From: Flavobacterium sp.
GTDB taxonomy: Bacteria > Bacteroidota > Bacteroidia > Flavobacteriales > Flavobacteriaceae
Assembly (NCBI RefSeq): GCF_027531905.1
Contig: NZ_JAPZSU010000031.1
Coordinates: forward strand, 1-47,936
DNA length: 47,936 nt
Direction: 5' to 3'
Made by a program: the position numbers and the translations under genes. Each line of letters starts with the position of its first letter. Position 1 is the stretch's first letter. This document shows, piece by piece, positions 1 to 9,893 of this stretch. Under the pieces are notes generated by a model that had not been told where the DNA came from, ran no database searches, and was given only the letters and a program-made list of their open reading frames with translations.

Positions 1-228
1 GAACCTTGCGGTTAAAAATAGGATAGCAATACTCAAAGGAATTAAAAGAGTAGCAAATAATCTTTAAATAAATGATTTCTTTGCGACCTTTGCGTAACCC
101 TTTGCGAACCTTGCGGTTAAAAATAGGATAGCAATACTCAACGGAATTAAAAGAGTAGCAAATAATCTTTAAATAAATGATTTCTTTGCGACCTTTGCGT
201 AAAACTTTGCGAACCTTGCGGTAAAAAT
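1..228. repeat. 105-bp tandem repeat, 2.2 copies
   Basis: Units begin at 1, 106 and 211 with GAACCTTGCGG. The first two are almost identical over 105 bases, with differences near 36/141 and in the CCC versus AAA before the last CTTTGC. The third is cut short by the start codon at 229. Each unit ends in a run of TTTGCG/CTTTGCG words, a pattern I recall from intergenic Flavobacterium DNA. It forms the upstream region of the cyclase-family gene. The array may extend left of the window. Confidence 0.9.
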
Positions 229-1020
229 ATGAAAGCAACCATCAACAACGAATATACAATCGACCTATCTAAACCCATTGATATTTCGATTCCTTTGACC
301 AATACCGACGAAAATCCTATTGCTTGGTATATCCAAAAACCCGTCATTGAACCAGTAGTTTTTGGGGATTGGGTTGGGAAAGTATCGGAAGGAAGCTCAT
401 CGACCAATTTCAATAACATCTTTTTCAATCCACACGGTCACGGTACGCATACCGAATGTTTGGGGCATATCACACGTGAATTTTACAGTGTGAATCAATG
501 TTTGCATCATTTTTTCTTCCGTGCTGAATTGATTTCTGTGGTGCCAGAAGTGCAGGGGGAAGATTTAGTGATTACATTAAAAAGCCTCTCGACTGCGCTC
601 GAGGTGACATTGCAATCGGGTATTTCTTTTGAAGCTTTAGTAATTAGAACTTTGCCTAATTTCAAACTTAAAAAACACCAAAACTATTCGAATACCAATC
701 CACCGTATCTTTCGGAAGAAGCGGCACATTTTATTCGTGAGAATGGCATTCAACATTTACTAATTGATTTGCCTAGTGTAGACAAGGAGAAAGATGAGGG
801 AAAATTACTGGCGCACAAAGCGTTTTGGAATGTGAAAGATGTGCAAAATCTGAATGCAGATGCGAGAATGAATTGCACCATCACCGAAATGATTTATGTG
901 CCCAATGAAGTGCTAGATGGTCCTTATGTATTGAATTTGCAAATTGCATCTTTTGAAAATGATGCCAGTCCGAGTAAACCTATTTTATATGATGTAAGAT
1001 TCTTGAATAAGGAATTCTGA
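229..1020 (+). CDS. cyclase family protein (metal-dependent hydrolase)
   Basis: This 263-residue protein has the metal-binding signature of the cyclase/kynurenine formamidase superfamily, HGHGTHTECLGH, at about residues 69-80. The family hydrolyses amide or ester bonds, for example N-formylkynurenine, using a metal held by His and Asp/Glu residues. No signal peptide is visible, so it should be cytosolic. The length fits the family. The start at 229 follows directly on the tandem repeat, which is therefore the leader. No tryptophan-degradation gene is next to it; the next gene is a YjbR protein 53 bases on, so the substrate cannot be told from context. Family assignment is firm; the reaction is unknown. 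Confidence 0.8.
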   Translation: MKATINNEYTIDLSKPIDISIPLTNTDENPIAWYIQKPVIEPVVFGDWVGKVSEGSSSTNFNNIFFNPHGHGTHTECLGHITREFYSVNQCLHHFFFRAELISVVPEVQGEDLVITLKSLSTALEVTLQSGISFEALVIRTLPNFKLKKHQNYSNTNPPYLSEEAAHFIRENGIQHLLIDLPSVDKEKDEGKLLAHKAFWNVKDVQNLNADARMNCTITEMIYVPNEVLDGPYVLNLQIASFENDASPSKPILYDVRFLNKEF

Positions 1021-1036
1021 GTCAAGATTCAAACCT

Positions 1037-1068
1037 TTAAATCCTAAATCCTAAATCTAAAATCAAAA
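1037..1068. repeat. heptamer-like repeat (TAAATCC/TAAAATC)
   Basis: The gap between the cyclase and YjbR genes holds TAAATCC-TAAATCC-TAAATCT-AAAATC, roughly a 7-base period. Low-complexity repeats of this kind are common between Flavobacterium genes. It ends a few bases before the YjbR start codon. Confidence 0.6.
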
Positions 1069-1073
1069 ATTCA

Positions 1074-1448
1074 ATGAATTTAGAAACATTTTATGAATAC
1101 TGTTTGTCTAAAAAAGCAGTAACAGAGCATTTTCCGTTTGATGAAGATACTTTGGTTTTTAAAGTAGGAGGTAAAATGTTTGCATTGTCCTCATTAAAGC
1201 AATGGGAAAAGCAAGAACCCTCGGTGAATCTCAAGTGTGAGCCCGAGCGCGCTTTAGAATTGCGTGCCAATTACGATGCCATCAAGGAAGGGTATCATAT
1301 GAGCAAAATACACTGGAACACCGTTGCGATTAATCAAGATGTTCCAGATGCTATGCTCAAAGCATTAATCGACCATTCGTATGACTTGGTTTTTAAAAGT
1401 CTTACGAAAAAAATACAGGCCGAAATTGCTGATTTACCTATCGATTAG
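1074..1448 (+). CDS. MmcQ/YjbR family protein
   Basis: This small protein (124 residues) matches the YjbR/MmcQ family: a DEDTLVFKVGGKMFAL strand region at about residues 22-38, a SVNLKC segment near 50, and the conserved MSKIHWNTVAI motif at about 76-86. The family has a CyaY-like fold sometimes linked with DNA binding, but its cellular role is poorly defined. No membrane segment or signal is visible. Its stop codon overlaps by four bases the stop of the convergent HNH-like gene, so there is no room for a terminator between them. It may be read with the cyclase gene upstream. Confidence 0.85.
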   Translation: MNLETFYEYCLSKKAVTEHFPFDEDTLVFKVGGKMFALSSLKQWEKQEPSVNLKCEPERALELRANYDAIKEGYHMSKIHWNTVAINQDVPDAMLKALIDHSYDLVFKSLTKKIQAEIADLPID

Positions 1449-2023
1449 ACGACGATATGTCCCCAGTTTTCACCAGATTTAATGCGGAAAATTTGCATTT
1501 CGCTTACACCAAATTGCTTGGCAATCATTTTAATCCTAGTTTTTCTGTTGGGATTTTGTAGCATTTTTTTGATGCGCATCACTTTGGTCACCGTCAATTT
1601 TCTACCATCAGATTTGATGTTGTGTTCCAGCAAATTTTTTCTTGCTTGAATCACGTGTGGACTTTTTCGGTTGTGTTCCAAAAATTCTTCGCGTGTCGCC
1701 CATTTCAAGTTTCGAAGGGAGTCGTTGTCACGCACATAATCTAAATGTAACACGTGAACTTGGTCTTCGGACTGTTTTGGGATAAAATGCTCCGCAATGA
1801 GTTTGTAAAAAAAGAGATGTCGGTTGACTGGTTTTTCTCCAGAATTGATTTTGTAGCGAAAAATACGGTAGCCGTCTATCATGCTTCCTTTTAATTCGCG
1901 ACCTTCTTCAATTCGGTCTTTAAAACTAATCAGCCTTCCTCGGCTGGTAATTGCATAGCGCAATTGCAAGGATTCGTGTACGTCGAATTCTTTAACTTGT
2001 TCGTTTGGATATAATCGAATCAT
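1445..2023 (-). CDS. HNH/NUMOD4-like protein with C-terminal helix-turn-helix
   Basis: The 192-residue product resembles free-standing homing-type HNH proteins. An N-terminal NUMOD4-like part (residues about 15-75) includes YAITSRGRLISFK. An HNH-like segment follows at about 88-110: HVLHLDYVRDNDSLRNLKWAT, where the first His and the N-x-x-N-L-x-W-x-T ending are kept but the usual central residues are altered. A C-terminal helix-turn-helix is visible at about 165-185, KMIAKQFGVSEMQIFRIKSG. In other genomes such proteins nick or bind DNA. Here the active site looks degenerate, so it may only bind DNA. It is monocistronic; a TATATTTG -7 box lies at 2047-2054. Confidence 0.65.
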   Translation of the reverse strand: MIRLYPNEQVKEFDVHESLQLRYAITSRGRLISFKDRIEEGRELKGSMIDGYRIFRYKINSGEKPVNRHLFFYKLIAEHFIPKQSEDQVHVLHLDYVRDNDSLRNLKWATREEFLEHNRKSPHVIQARKNLLEHNIKSDGRKLTVTKVMRIKKMLQNPNRKTRIKMIAKQFGVSEMQIFRIKSGENWGHIVV

Positions 2024-2046
2024 ATGTGGCTTAGATTGATTTAGAG

Positions 2047-2054
2047 CAAATATA
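2047..2054 (-). promoter_or_regulatory. -7 box TATATTTG for the HNH-like gene
   Basis: On the minus strand TATATTTG matches the Bacteroidota -7 consensus TAnnTTTG and lies about 24 bases upstream of the start codon at 2023. No clear -33 TTTG is seen. Confidence 0.45.
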
Positions 2055-2113
2055 ACTAAATAATGATGTGATTTTTAGAAAAAAAAATGAAGTGTACTTT
2101 TTTTTTTGAAAGT

Positions 2114-3193
2114 TTATGGTTCTTTCTCTAGTTTTTTTAAAATAGATTTCCATTTCTCTAGTTTATTGATCATCAGTAAGAATCGAATGATTAACCAAAA
2201 AGCTACTAAAGTAAAAAAGAGAATAATTGTAGTTGAAAAATAATTTACTAAACCGAAACCTAAACCTAAAAAAAACAAACAAAATACTGCAATGGAGAGT
2301 GTTGTTTTTTTATGTGTCAATCCGCTTCCCAGTAATAAGTGATGTAAATGCGATTTATCGGCTTTAAAGGGTGATTTTCCCTTTTTTATTCTCCCCATAT
2401 ACACTCTTAATGAATCGAAAACGGGAATCGAAAAAAACGCTAACAATAATAAAAATGGATAAAGGGGATTCCACTTTGGATTAAGGGTTTCATGTTGTAA
2501 AAAGTGAATACCAAAAGTCACCAGTAAAAAACCCAAAGAAAGTGAACCTGAATCGCCCATAAATATCTTTGAACGCGAAAGATTATGGTATAAGAATCCA
2601 ATGTTAGAACCCATAAAAATAACAGACAATAGACTTAAGTTGTAGGTACCAAAATACAGGGAAGTAAAGAACAAGGATAGGAATCCAATCATGGTCAAAC
2701 TCCCTACTAGTCCATCAACTCCATCCATCAAGTTGAAAGCATTAACCACTCCAGTAATTACAACGATTGTTAAGAGATATTGTACCCAAGAAGCAATGGA
2801 GTAGATTCCAAACAATCCGTATAAGGAAGTAATTCGAGTACCACCAAGGCAAATAAGTAGCGCCAAAAGCAATTGGATGGCTAATTTTAGTTTAGCATTT
2901 AAATCTCTTTTGTCGTCTATTATTCCTACAATGAGTAGAATAAATGATGCTGAAAAAATGGTTAAGTAGGGACGAAATGAATTTTGATGAGCAGCGGCTA
3001 CTATTACAATGAAGGAGGAAAAAAATACTGCAATACCCCCCACCAACGGAATGGCAGTTTGATGCACTTTTCGGTGGTTGGGTTGGTCAACCAAATTAAT
3101 TCTAATTGCCGTTTTTTTTAGAATTGGAGTAATCAATAAAGTAATAAATAATGACAATAGGCCATAGGATAATAATACAATAATAGTTTTCAT
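2114..3193 (-). CDS. WecA/MraY-type undecaprenyl-phosphate sugar-1-phosphate transferase
   Basis: This 359-residue membrane protein has about ten hydrophobic helices and all the family signatures: DQPNHRKVHQ with PLVGG near the N-terminus, a GIIDDKRD loop, NAFNLMDGVDGL in the middle, FMGDSGSLSLGF, and DKSHLHHLLL near the C-terminus. Such enzymes transfer a HexNAc-1-phosphate from a UDP-sugar to undecaprenyl phosphate at the inner membrane, the first committed step of a lipid-linked saccharide. It is the last gene of the EPS locus, three bases after a DUF1972 glycosyltransferase, so it very likely starts the repeat unit. The donor sugar cannot be read from the sequence. Confidence 0.88.
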   Translation of the reverse strand: MKTIIVLLSYGLLSLFITLLITPILKKTAIRINLVDQPNHRKVHQTAIPLVGGIAVFFSSFIVIVAAAHQNSFRPYLTIFSASFILLIVGIIDDKRDLNAKLKLAIQLLLALLICLGGTRITSLYGLFGIYSIASWVQYLLTIVVITGVVNAFNLMDGVDGLVGSLTMIGFLSLFFTSLYFGTYNLSLLSVIFMGSNIGFLYHNLSRSKIFMGDSGSLSLGFLLVTFGIHFLQHETLNPKWNPLYPFLLLLAFFSIPVFDSLRVYMGRIKKGKSPFKADKSHLHHLLLGSGLTHKKTTLSIAVFCLFFLGLGFGLVNYFSTTIILFFTLVAFWLIIRFLLMINKLEKWKSILKKLEKEP

Positions 3194-3196
3194 GAC

Positions 3197-4408
3197 TTAT
3201 CGATTTTCGTAAAACAATTGGTGATTTTTTAAATGCCCCAGTTGTAGTTCTTCTAAAAATGAACTGTTTAATTTATGTACTTCTGGATGAACAGTAGCCT
3301 TAGATTTAATTGCAATTGCTTCTTTTAGTAGCAAATCATATTGTCTGGCAATTGTTTTCCAAGTGTATCTTCTGTTGGCTATACTTTTCATTTCAAGGCT
3401 AATTTCTTTGAGTTTACTTTCATAAATACTAACCAGATTGCTTTCAAGTTCATCTTCAGAGTCAAAATAGATTGCTTTATTCTCTGTGGTTGTTTTGTTG
3501 TAAGATACTCTGTAAGCCAAAATAGGTAATTGTAAATACATGGCCTCTACTAAAGAAGGATTAGTCCCGCCAGCAGAATGGCCATGGATGTACAAATGTG
3601 CGTTTCCTCGAATTAAATCGATTTCTCGCTGCTTATAGATGGGGTCTAAAAGGGTGATATTTGGGTAGTGTTTGTAGGTTTTTTTTAAATTCTTGCCGTA
3701 GTCACTATTGTTCCAGTTGCCTACGATAACTAGTTTCATTTTTTCTATTTTTTTGAAAGCTTCTAGCACAATATGCACATTATTTTCGGGTTCAATACGA
3801 CATACTTTTACGGCATATTTTTCTTTTAAAAAGGGATACTTGATACGGTCTTCCACATTTGGTTTTACTTTTAAAGTGTGATCTGCTCCATATTCTATAA
3901 CTCTACTCAAAGTTTGGTAACGCAAAGCCGTATAGTTTTGGATGGATTCATTATCTGAGATATCAATATGAGAAAATCGAACCGCTACTCTTTCAGCCAA
4001 CCATAAATAGAGTTTGGCTATTGGCGGCCATTTATCTCTTTTCCATTCAATTCCATCAATAGAGATGATGATTTTTTTATTGGTAAACCAACGTACAAAA
4101 GGAAGTAAAAAAGCTCCTGCAACACCCAAAATGAGCAAGACATCATTGTTTTTTAAGGCATGAAGAATTGAAAGCATATCATACGGAATACTTTGAATTC
4201 CATTGGCTTCTAGTGGGAGGTATTTTAGTTTGGCTCCTTTATAAGTTCCTATTCGTTCTTTTTGGGAATATCTTTTTTTGGAACAATAGACCGTAAAGTC
4301 ATAGTGTTCACCTAAATGAGTTACTAAGTGAGCCGCCAAGGTTTCAAAGCCTCCATATTTTGCGGGTAAACCAACCGTGCCAATTATGGCTATTCTATTT
4401 TTTCTCAT
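3197..4408 (-). CDS. DUF1972-type glycosyltransferase (GT4 fold)
   Basis: The start RIAIIGTVGLPAKYGGFETLA is the hallmark of DUF1972 glycosyltransferases, often rhamnosyltransferases acting on lipid-linked intermediates. The C-terminal half is a GT-B domain with HGHSAGGTNPSLVEAM at about residues 278-293, the donor-binding region. It has no signal peptide and should act on the cytosolic membrane face. It opens a two-gene unit with the WecA-like gene. Its leader carries the TTCCA-N5-TGGAAAAAAA palindrome, so this unit is probably controlled together with the two larger EPS units. The TGGCA element ends only 23 bases from the ATG, so the leader downstream of it is very short. Confidence 0.85.
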   Translation of the reverse strand: MRKNRIAIIGTVGLPAKYGGFETLAAHLVTHLGEHYDFTVYCSKKRYSQKERIGTYKGAKLKYLPLEANGIQSIPYDMLSILHALKNNDVLLILGVAGAFLLPFVRWFTNKKIIISIDGIEWKRDKWPPIAKLYLWLAERVAVRFSHIDISDNESIQNYTALRYQTLSRVIEYGADHTLKVKPNVEDRIKYPFLKEKYAVKVCRIEPENNVHIVLEAFKKIEKMKLVIVGNWNNSDYGKNLKKTYKHYPNITLLDPIYKQREIDLIRGNAHLYIHGHSAGGTNPSLVEAMYLQLPILAYRVSYNKTTTENKAIYFDSEDELESNLVSIYESKLKEISLEMKSIANRRYTWKTIARQYDLLLKEAIAIKSKATVHPEVHKLNSSFLEELQLGHLKNHQLFYENR

Positions 4409-4517
4409 TGTAATTGATTTTTTATAACTATGCCAAAAAACATGCTAAATTGTTTGAAGTACTATAAACAATGGGATTTGATGTTTTTTTAATGGGTTAA
4501 ACTTCCAAATCTTGGAA
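4409..4517 (-). promoter_or_regulatory. EPS leader copy A: palindrome, hairpin, TTTTTTGGCATAG
   Basis: TTCCA-AATCT-TGGAA at 4503-4517 is followed on the plus strand by exactly seven A. A 7-bp inverted repeat (ATTGTTT/AAACAAT, 4449-4455 with 4466-4472) and a T run lie between it and the gene. TTTTTTGGCATAGTT (minus strand) begins at 4440, with TGGCA at 4435-4431. The palindrome edge is 95 bases from the start codon at 4408. Copies B and C have the same layout. It may be a regulator-binding site or part of an RNA leader. Confidence 0.6.
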
Positions 4518-4527
4518 AAAAAGGGCA

Positions 4528-5598
4528 TTAATTGGAAAGTATTCTAGTACTTTCATTTTCGAAATAATCTTCACAAAAAAAGCGACTATATTCTATAGCT
4601 TTGCCACTCATCTTTTGGTAAAGGGCTGTATTTTGAAGCACTTCATTTAATTTCTTAGACAGCAAGGGAATGTTTTTGCTATCAATTAAAAAGCCGTTTT
4701 TACCTTCTTTTACTAATTCCACTACACCGCCCACTGGTGGTACAATAGTAGGTAATCCATAAGCCATAGCCTCCAAAATAGTCAAGCCAAATGTTTCTAT
4801 CCATACCCTAGGATTAGACAAATTCAATACTATACTAGCTTCTTTGTAAAAACGATGGGTGTCTTTTTGAGTGGGATAAATGATTAAATTTTCAGGGAGT
4901 ACTTCCATTTTAAAATAATCATTAATTTCATTTTCTGAAGCATTTACCACCAACTTGAAGGTATATTTTCGATTTAAATGAGCCAATTGCAAAAATTCGT
5001 TAACGCCTTTGTAGGCTTTGAGTGAGCAAATCATCAATACAATTTTGTTGTCTTTTAGGCTAGGTTTGATGTTGTTGCACCGTTCCAAAAAGTCTTTTTC
5101 GAGTACATTGTAAATGACATTGGTTTTGATTTGTAAAGGCTCTTGATTGGCCAAAAAATTAGAAACATACACAACTTCACTAGCCGACCATTTTACAATT
5201 CCAAAAAGGAAAAGCTTTAAAATTTTGGGCTTTATGCTGGTTTCATGTATGTGGTACATAATCTTGCAACCTTTTATTTTTCCAGCTATTGCAGCTCCAA
5301 ATGGCAGAACAGTATTGATGTACAGAATGTCAGTTTTTTTTAATTTGAAAAGTAGTTTAATAAGTAAAATTAGCTGGCTACTCATCAAAAAAAGCAATCT
5401 TAGTAGTGGATTTTTAGCAAAACGATACCAATAATGATGAGTAGTTACTTCTGGAATATCAGATAAAAAACCTTGTTTTCCGCCACAAACGTATAGTTCG
5501 GTGTTGATGTTTTTTTTGGTCCAAACCTTAAGGAGTTGTTTAAGTACTTTTGGGCTACCGCTATAATCGTTTAGTAAATGAACAGCTATTACTTTCAT
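4528..5598 (-). CDS. family 4 glycosyltransferase
   Basis: A 356-residue GT-B protein. The N-terminal half carries a Rossmann-like domain beginning [18 protein letters not shown]. The C-terminal half has the GT4 donor site WIETFGLTILEAMAYGLPTIVPPVGGVVELV at about residues 264-294, with the E-x7-E type pattern. It should add one sugar to the growing lipid-linked EPS unit from a nucleotide-sugar donor. It is the last gene of the unit that starts at 9893; its start overlaps the stop of the previous glycosyltransferase by four bases. A 119-base gap with the copy A leader follows. Sugar and acceptor are unknown. Confidence 0.85.
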   Translation of the reverse strand: MKVIAVHLLNDYSGSPKVLKQLLKVWTKKNINTELYVCGGKQGFLSDIPEVTTHHYWYRFAKNPLLRLLFLMSSQLILLIKLLFKLKKTDILYINTVLPFGAAIAGKIKGCKIMYHIHETSIKPKILKLFLFGIVKWSASEVVYVSNFLANQEPLQIKTNVIYNVLEKDFLERCNNIKPSLKDNKIVLMICSLKAYKGVNEFLQLAHLNRKYTFKLVVNASENEINDYFKMEVLPENLIIYPTQKDTHRFYKEASIVLNLSNPRVWIETFGLTILEAMAYGLPTIVPPVGGVVELVKEGKNGFLIDSKNIPLLSKKLNEVLQNTALYQKMSGKAIEYSRFFCEDYFENESTRILSN

Positions 5599-6827
5599 GA
5601 TGTTAAAGTGTTATAAATCTTTTGTAAATAGTCACCTCTACTTTCCCAACTAAATTTATTTTCATAAAGATTTCGCGCTTGATCGCTCATGGACTTGGTA
5701 AGATTAGGGTTTTTGTAAAGCTTAAAAAGAGCCTGTTTCAAGTCGATTACGGTATCAGTATAGCCCTGTTCTGGAATTGTTATGCCCACAGCATCAGTAA
5801 TGTATTGCCCTGGACCTTCGTTGTCCAAACAAATAATAGGAAGTCCAAACGAAAGCGCTTCGGCAATGACCATTCCGGCTCCTTCATGGGAAGGAAAAAG
5901 GAAAACGGTTGCCTCTTGGTATTTTTGCATCAATGATTGTCGATCCATCCATTCGATAATTTCTACAAATGGAGCAGCCTCATTGTCCTTAATGATTTTT
6001 TCGTATAATTCTTTTTCGGGACCAGTACCCACAAGAGTAAGCTTGCATAATTTTTGCTCTGCTAGCGGGAGTGAGCGAATAAAACCAATAAATGAATTCA
6101 GTGCCAAATCAAATCCCTTCAGGGCTACAAATCGGCCCACACTCAAAACCTGAAAGTGGTTGTTTTTTTCTTTATTTTCTGTGCAAAAATCCTCTGAGGC
6201 TACCGATGGATAAACAGAATAATTATCCTTTTTTAATCGTAACATCAAGGGAACATTGAAGTTCATGCACCAAATATGGGCACTATTCTGGATTGTTTTT
6301 TGCAAATCAGAGGAGTACTTCCAGCATATTTTTTTAACCGACCAGGTCAAATTATTGATGAAATGTTGCTTTTTGGAATATAACTTTAAGTATTGCTTCG
6401 GAATAGGCGGATGATGACCAATTGGCCCCCAAACCATAGGTTTATCTAATTTCCATAAAAAACTAGGCATCCAGTCATTATGAAAGTTGACGTTGTGCAC
6501 TATATCATACGCAATTGTTTGTTTTTTTATAAAGGAAACCATGCCACGTTGCCACATGTAGTAATATATCAAAGCACCTCTTCCGCCTTTTCTCCAGAAT
6601 CGCATCCAATAGGGTAAATCAAAATATAAGAAAGTGATATTATCAAAAGCTGGATTCGTATTCTCGTTAAGGTACTTTTCAATGGCGGCTTGGTTGTTTT
6701 CTCTTGTTATGGCAATCACTTTTTGATAGCGTGCTATTTGAAGGATAAAGTTCCATCCCATGCCGTCTTCTGAACCTTTATAGGGGTTCACGGCGTAACA
6801 AGTTGCTAATATTGTTTTGTTAGACAT
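5595..6827 (-). CDS. family 4 glycosyltransferase
   Basis: This 410-residue protein has the GT4 C-terminal site [22 protein letters not shown] at about residues 313-334 and [17 protein letters not shown] at about 228-244. The N-terminal half carries [13 protein letters not shown] at about 130-142, a motif shared by a Bacteroidota and cyanobacterial EPS subgroup. It has no membrane helices. It overlaps the acyltransferase upstream by eight bases and the next glycosyltransferase by four, so the three are translated as one unit. The sugar cannot be inferred. Confidence 0.87.
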   Translation of the reverse strand: MSNKTILATCYAVNPYKGSEDGMGWNFILQIARYQKVIAITRENNQAAIEKYLNENTNPAFDNITFLYFDLPYWMRFWRKGGRGALIYYYMWQRGMVSFIKKQTIAYDIVHNVNFHNDWMPSFLWKLDKPMVWGPIGHHPPIPKQYLKLYSKKQHFINNLTWSVKKICWKYSSDLQKTIQNSAHIWCMNFNVPLMLRLKKDNYSVYPSVASEDFCTENKEKNNHFQVLSVGRFVALKGFDLALNSFIGFIRSLPLAEQKLCKLTLVGTGPEKELYEKIIKDNEAAPFVEIIEWMDRQSLMQKYQEATVFLFPSHEGAGMVIAEALSFGLPIICLDNEGPGQYITDAVGITIPEQGYTDTVIDLKQALFKLYKNPNLTKSMSDQARNLYENKFSWESRGDYLQKIYNTLTS

Positions 6828-7515
6828 GATTTCTTTCTTTTATTATTTTGGCAGGAACCCCACCAATGATACTATTGTCGGGAAATGATTTTGTAACTAC
6901 ACTTCCGGCGGCTATAATGCATCCGTTACCAATTGCTACACCATCTAGTACGGTGACTTTACTGCCAATCCAACAATTATTGCCAATTTTTATTCCTTTT
7001 CTGCTTACCCCTTGAAGCCGAATGGGCACTTCTAAATCATCAAATAAATGATTTTCTGGGTGGCAACTCCAATATTGACCCACTATGCAATCGTCACCAA
7101 TGGTCAACCCGCCAGCTCCGCCCAAATACGCAAATTCACCAATACCAACATTGTTTCCTATAGTGATATGATCCCCAATGTGGTTTAATGAAGTAGATAC
7201 AATCACTCGACTAAAAGCACCAATACTTACATTGTTACCCAGCAGAATGCCCTTTTTGCTCAACGCCGAGAGGCTTACGTGATTGCCCAATTTTAGATAA
7301 TTACCCCAGTGAATTTTAGAGCAATTAAAGAACGTTACGCCTTTACCAAGCAGCATTCCCTTTGGATTTCTCCATCTCAAAAGCAACATACTTCCTCGTA
7401 TAAAGCATCCCAGTTGGATCCAAAGGAACTGAAGCAAGGCAGCGGTATTTAAATTAGGATCAAAATGAAAATGAGGATTCCTACATTGAATTAGTTTTTC
7501 AAAAAGCGATTTCAT
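6820..7515 (-). CDS. hexapeptide-repeat acyltransferase (left-handed beta-helix)
   Basis: The 231-residue product is built from [LIV]-G-x4 hexapeptides from about residue 55 onward, such as [65 protein letters not shown], then PAKIIKER. This is the trimeric left-handed beta-helix of O-acetyl/acyl transferases. A His in SCHPENHLF at about 150 may be the catalytic base. It probably O-acetylates an EPS sugar, using acetyl-CoA in the cytosol. The first 50 residues include a hydrophobic stretch and may contact the membrane. It overlaps both neighbours by one to eight bases. Confidence 0.87.
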   Translation of the reverse strand: MKSLFEKLIQCRNPHFHFDPNLNTAALLQFLWIQLGCFIRGSMLLLRWRNPKGMLLGKGVTFFNCSKIHWGNYLKLGNHVSLSALSKKGILLGNNVSIGAFSRVIVSTSLNHIGDHITIGNNVGIGEFAYLGGAGGLTIGDDCIVGQYWSCHPENHLFDDLEVPIRLQGVSRKGIKIGNNCWIGSKVTVLDGVAIGNGCIIAAGSVVTKSFPDNSIIGGVPAKIIKERNHV

Positions 7516-9893
7516 TAGTGAGCCATGGTTATGGTTTGAAACACTTTGCTCAGGGTTACATCCAGATCTACATTGTTGATCGATTGATAAACATTCGATT
7601 TCCCTCTATTTTGAAGGCGGTCAAATAGCTGTTTGTAATCTGTTGTCAGTTCTTCTATTGTGTTTTTGCTGAGTTCTTGTTTCCTTTTTAAAATGACGTT
7701 AGCATCGGCAAAAAGGAAAAAATTGTAATCAGGTTGCATCAAAAAGCGATAGCCAAATGTGGTTAATTTTTTGGGTAAAACGATATTACTTCTTTTGCTA
7801 TCATTGATAAAATCAAAATAGTAGCGATCATAAACCACAACATAGCCGCGAATGATGTATTTGAAATAAATTACAAACTGACCAATGATATAGTCCAAAT
7901 AGTAATATGAAAATCGGATCAACGAAGAAATTGGATTGTTGTTTTTTCCTTGCCTAGGTAAGCTAGAAATGGCATCCAATTGTGCTTTTTCTTTTCCTTT
8001 TGTCCAAACACTCAAAATGGGTAATATGGAGGGACGATGACGCAATATTACCACAGGTTTACGAAGTTGTTTTTGGATGCGATGGGCTATTTGTTCAATA
8101 ACAGTCGACTTTCCAGCGCCATCTACACCACTAAACGTTATGATGTACCCACTGGTATTGGCGAAGCTTTTTAGAGTATCTAAAACATAGAAAACCATAT
8201 TTTTAAGGTAATAAAACGATTGGTTTTTTGGATTTTTTTCAATGAATTGCTGCAGTCTAGATTGCTCGTTACCATTCTCATTGATACAAGAGGTAATGTG
8301 CAAGTCCAAAGCATTTTGCGATTTTTCTAGTAATGGCAAATAGTGGGAATAACGGCTTGGAACTTTGGCGTTATTCAATAAATAAAACAAAGCGGTAAAT
8401 CTTGCCGAAACGATAGAAGGTACATGCCTTACTCCGAAAGGTGATATTGGATTGTTTTTATACACTTCTTGCGCATTCATGATTTCTAGATTTCTAACTT
8501 TTAGTTGCCAAATCAAGTCAATTGCCAAAATACTTCCGTCTGTAAGTACCGCTTGTAGGGCATACATAAATGATTTTTTTTCGACAGAAACACGGTTCAC
8601 CAAATGATGACTTTTAAGAAATAGTAACATTTTTTTAGCTTCTTTTTTTTCGATTACGAGATCAATATCTGAGGCCTCGCTTAGTTTTTCTGGCACATAA
8701 TTTGGAAACTTTAGTGCGCCATAATCTCTGTTTTGAATGCTGTCAAAGACATCCATGATTACTAATTCTCTTGGTGATTTTTCTTCTTCAAAGAAAACAT
8801 TCAAAGCTTCATTCCAAACGGTCAGTAACCACTCAATTTGGGTATGCCATTCTGATTGCTCAGCATAGACTTTTAGATAATGCATACAGTTGGTCAATAG
8901 ATACCATTTAAGCTGGTTTTTGAACGTGTTTAAATCATGATTAAAAAGGCAGTTCCCTTGACTATCTACACATTGTTCTTTAAGATCCTTGTATATCTCG
9001 GTCCATTTTTTTCTATCGACCATAATCCCTTGCTGAATAACAAAATGAAAGTAATCGAAGGCAAAAGGACGATCTGGTCGAGCTAATTCCCAATCATACA
9101 AGGCAATCGTTGCATCTTGTTGATATTGATTCCAAGGTGTAAAATCGCCTTGCGAAAAACCTAGTGTTACGGGTTGTTTGGTTACAGAATTTGATAGAGA
9201 TTCTATTTTGCGTATTAAATTTTTCGGAATTCTAGGGTCTTCTATTTTTAAAAAATCAGCTTTTATTTCTTGAAACCAAATCCAATTCTTTACTTCGATG
9301 GTTTGTTTTCTGAGCATAGCCATTTCTTGTAAAACTTGTAAATGGGTATCGGTAATTTTTGCAACTCTTTTGCCATTTTCAGAGATGTCAGAGAGTTGAA
9401 TAATGTTGTTGTTGACTTTTCTAATTAATGGTGTTGTAAATCCTCTTGCGACACGTTGAACTTCTTTTAAAATTCTATACTCGTTCTTAATTAATTGTGT
9501 TGCGTTTTCGGTGCAAGCAATTTTATAGAAGGTCTTGTTGGCATACAAAATTGCTTTATTGTTTGGGCCAACTGTTCCTGTAAATAATGCCCAATCGCTT
9601 TTCAAATCAAAAAGAGGATTTTTATCAACAGCATAAAACCATCTTTTTTGTTTAAAAAGCAAACCTTGTAATTTTAGAACAAAAATGAGTTGGATTAGTT
9701 TTGCAAAAAACCAAGAACTTTTACTACCTACATTGTAAAATTTTAAGAATAAAGGTTCGTTATTATCGGAATTCCAAATCCATCTTGGCGAACCGTCACG
9801 GTTTGCGATGTACGATAATAGAATACTATGTTCGTATACAGTTGTTTTTTTGGAAGATAAATCGTAGCCCGCTAAATTTAAAATAGTTTTCAT
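7515..9893 (-). CDS. three-domain protein: APH-like kinase, nucleotidyltransferase-like, thymidylate-kinase-like
   Basis: I chose the ATG at 9893 (792 residues), not the longer frame to 9959, because [12 protein letters not shown] looks like a true N-terminus and the terminator lies just upstream. Residues about 1-380 resemble aminoglycoside/choline phosphotransferases, with [11 protein letters not shown] near 250 and an ALYDWELA metal site. Around 400-470 is a nucleotidyltransferase-like stretch with SDIDLVI. The last 200 residues are a P-loop kinase like thymidylate kinase: GVDGAGKST near 590, and YDRYYFDF further on. The order kinase-NTase-kinase in one EPS protein is unusual. It may phosphorylate or activate a sugar or lipid; the substrate is unknown. 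First gene of the unit running to 4528. Confidence 0.7.
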   Translation of the reverse strand: MKTILNLAGYDLSSKKTTVYEHSILLSYIANRDGSPRWIWNSDNNEPLFLKFYNVGSKSSWFFAKLIQLIFVLKLQGLLFKQKRWFYAVDKNPLFDLKSDWALFTGTVGPNNKAILYANKTFYKIACTENATQLIKNEYRILKEVQRVARGFTTPLIRKVNNNIIQLSDISENGKRVAKITDTHLQVLQEMAMLRKQTIEVKNWIWFQEIKADFLKIEDPRIPKNLIRKIESLSNSVTKQPVTLGFSQGDFTPWNQYQQDATIALYDWELARPDRPFAFDYFHFVIQQGIMVDRKKWTEIYKDLKEQCVDSQGNCLFNHDLNTFKNQLKWYLLTNCMHYLKVYAEQSEWHTQIEWLLTVWNEALNVFFEEEKSPRELVIMDVFDSIQNRDYGALKFPNYVPEKLSEASDIDLVIEKKEAKKMLLFLKSHHLVNRVSVEKKSFMYALQAVLTDGSILAIDLIWQLKVRNLEIMNAQEVYKNNPISPFGVRHVPSIVSARFTALFYLLNNAKVPSRYSHYLPLLEKSQNALDLHITSCINENGNEQSRLQQFIEKNPKNQSFYYLKNMVFYVLDTLKSFANTSGYIITFSGVDGAGKSTVIEQIAHRIQKQLRKPVVILRHRPSILPILSVWTKGKEKAQLDAISSLPRQGKNNNPISSLIRFSYYYLDYIIGQFVIYFKYIIRGYVVVYDRYYFDFINDSKRSNIVLPKKLTTFGYRFLMQPDYNFFLFADANVILKRKQELSKNTIEELTTDYKQLFDRLQNRGKSNVYQSINNVDLDVTLSKVFQTITMAH

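Noticed and set aside
5782..6153. Plus-strand 123-codon frame inside a glycosyltransferase
   Set aside because: Antisense to a gene with clear GT4 motifs; no domain seen.
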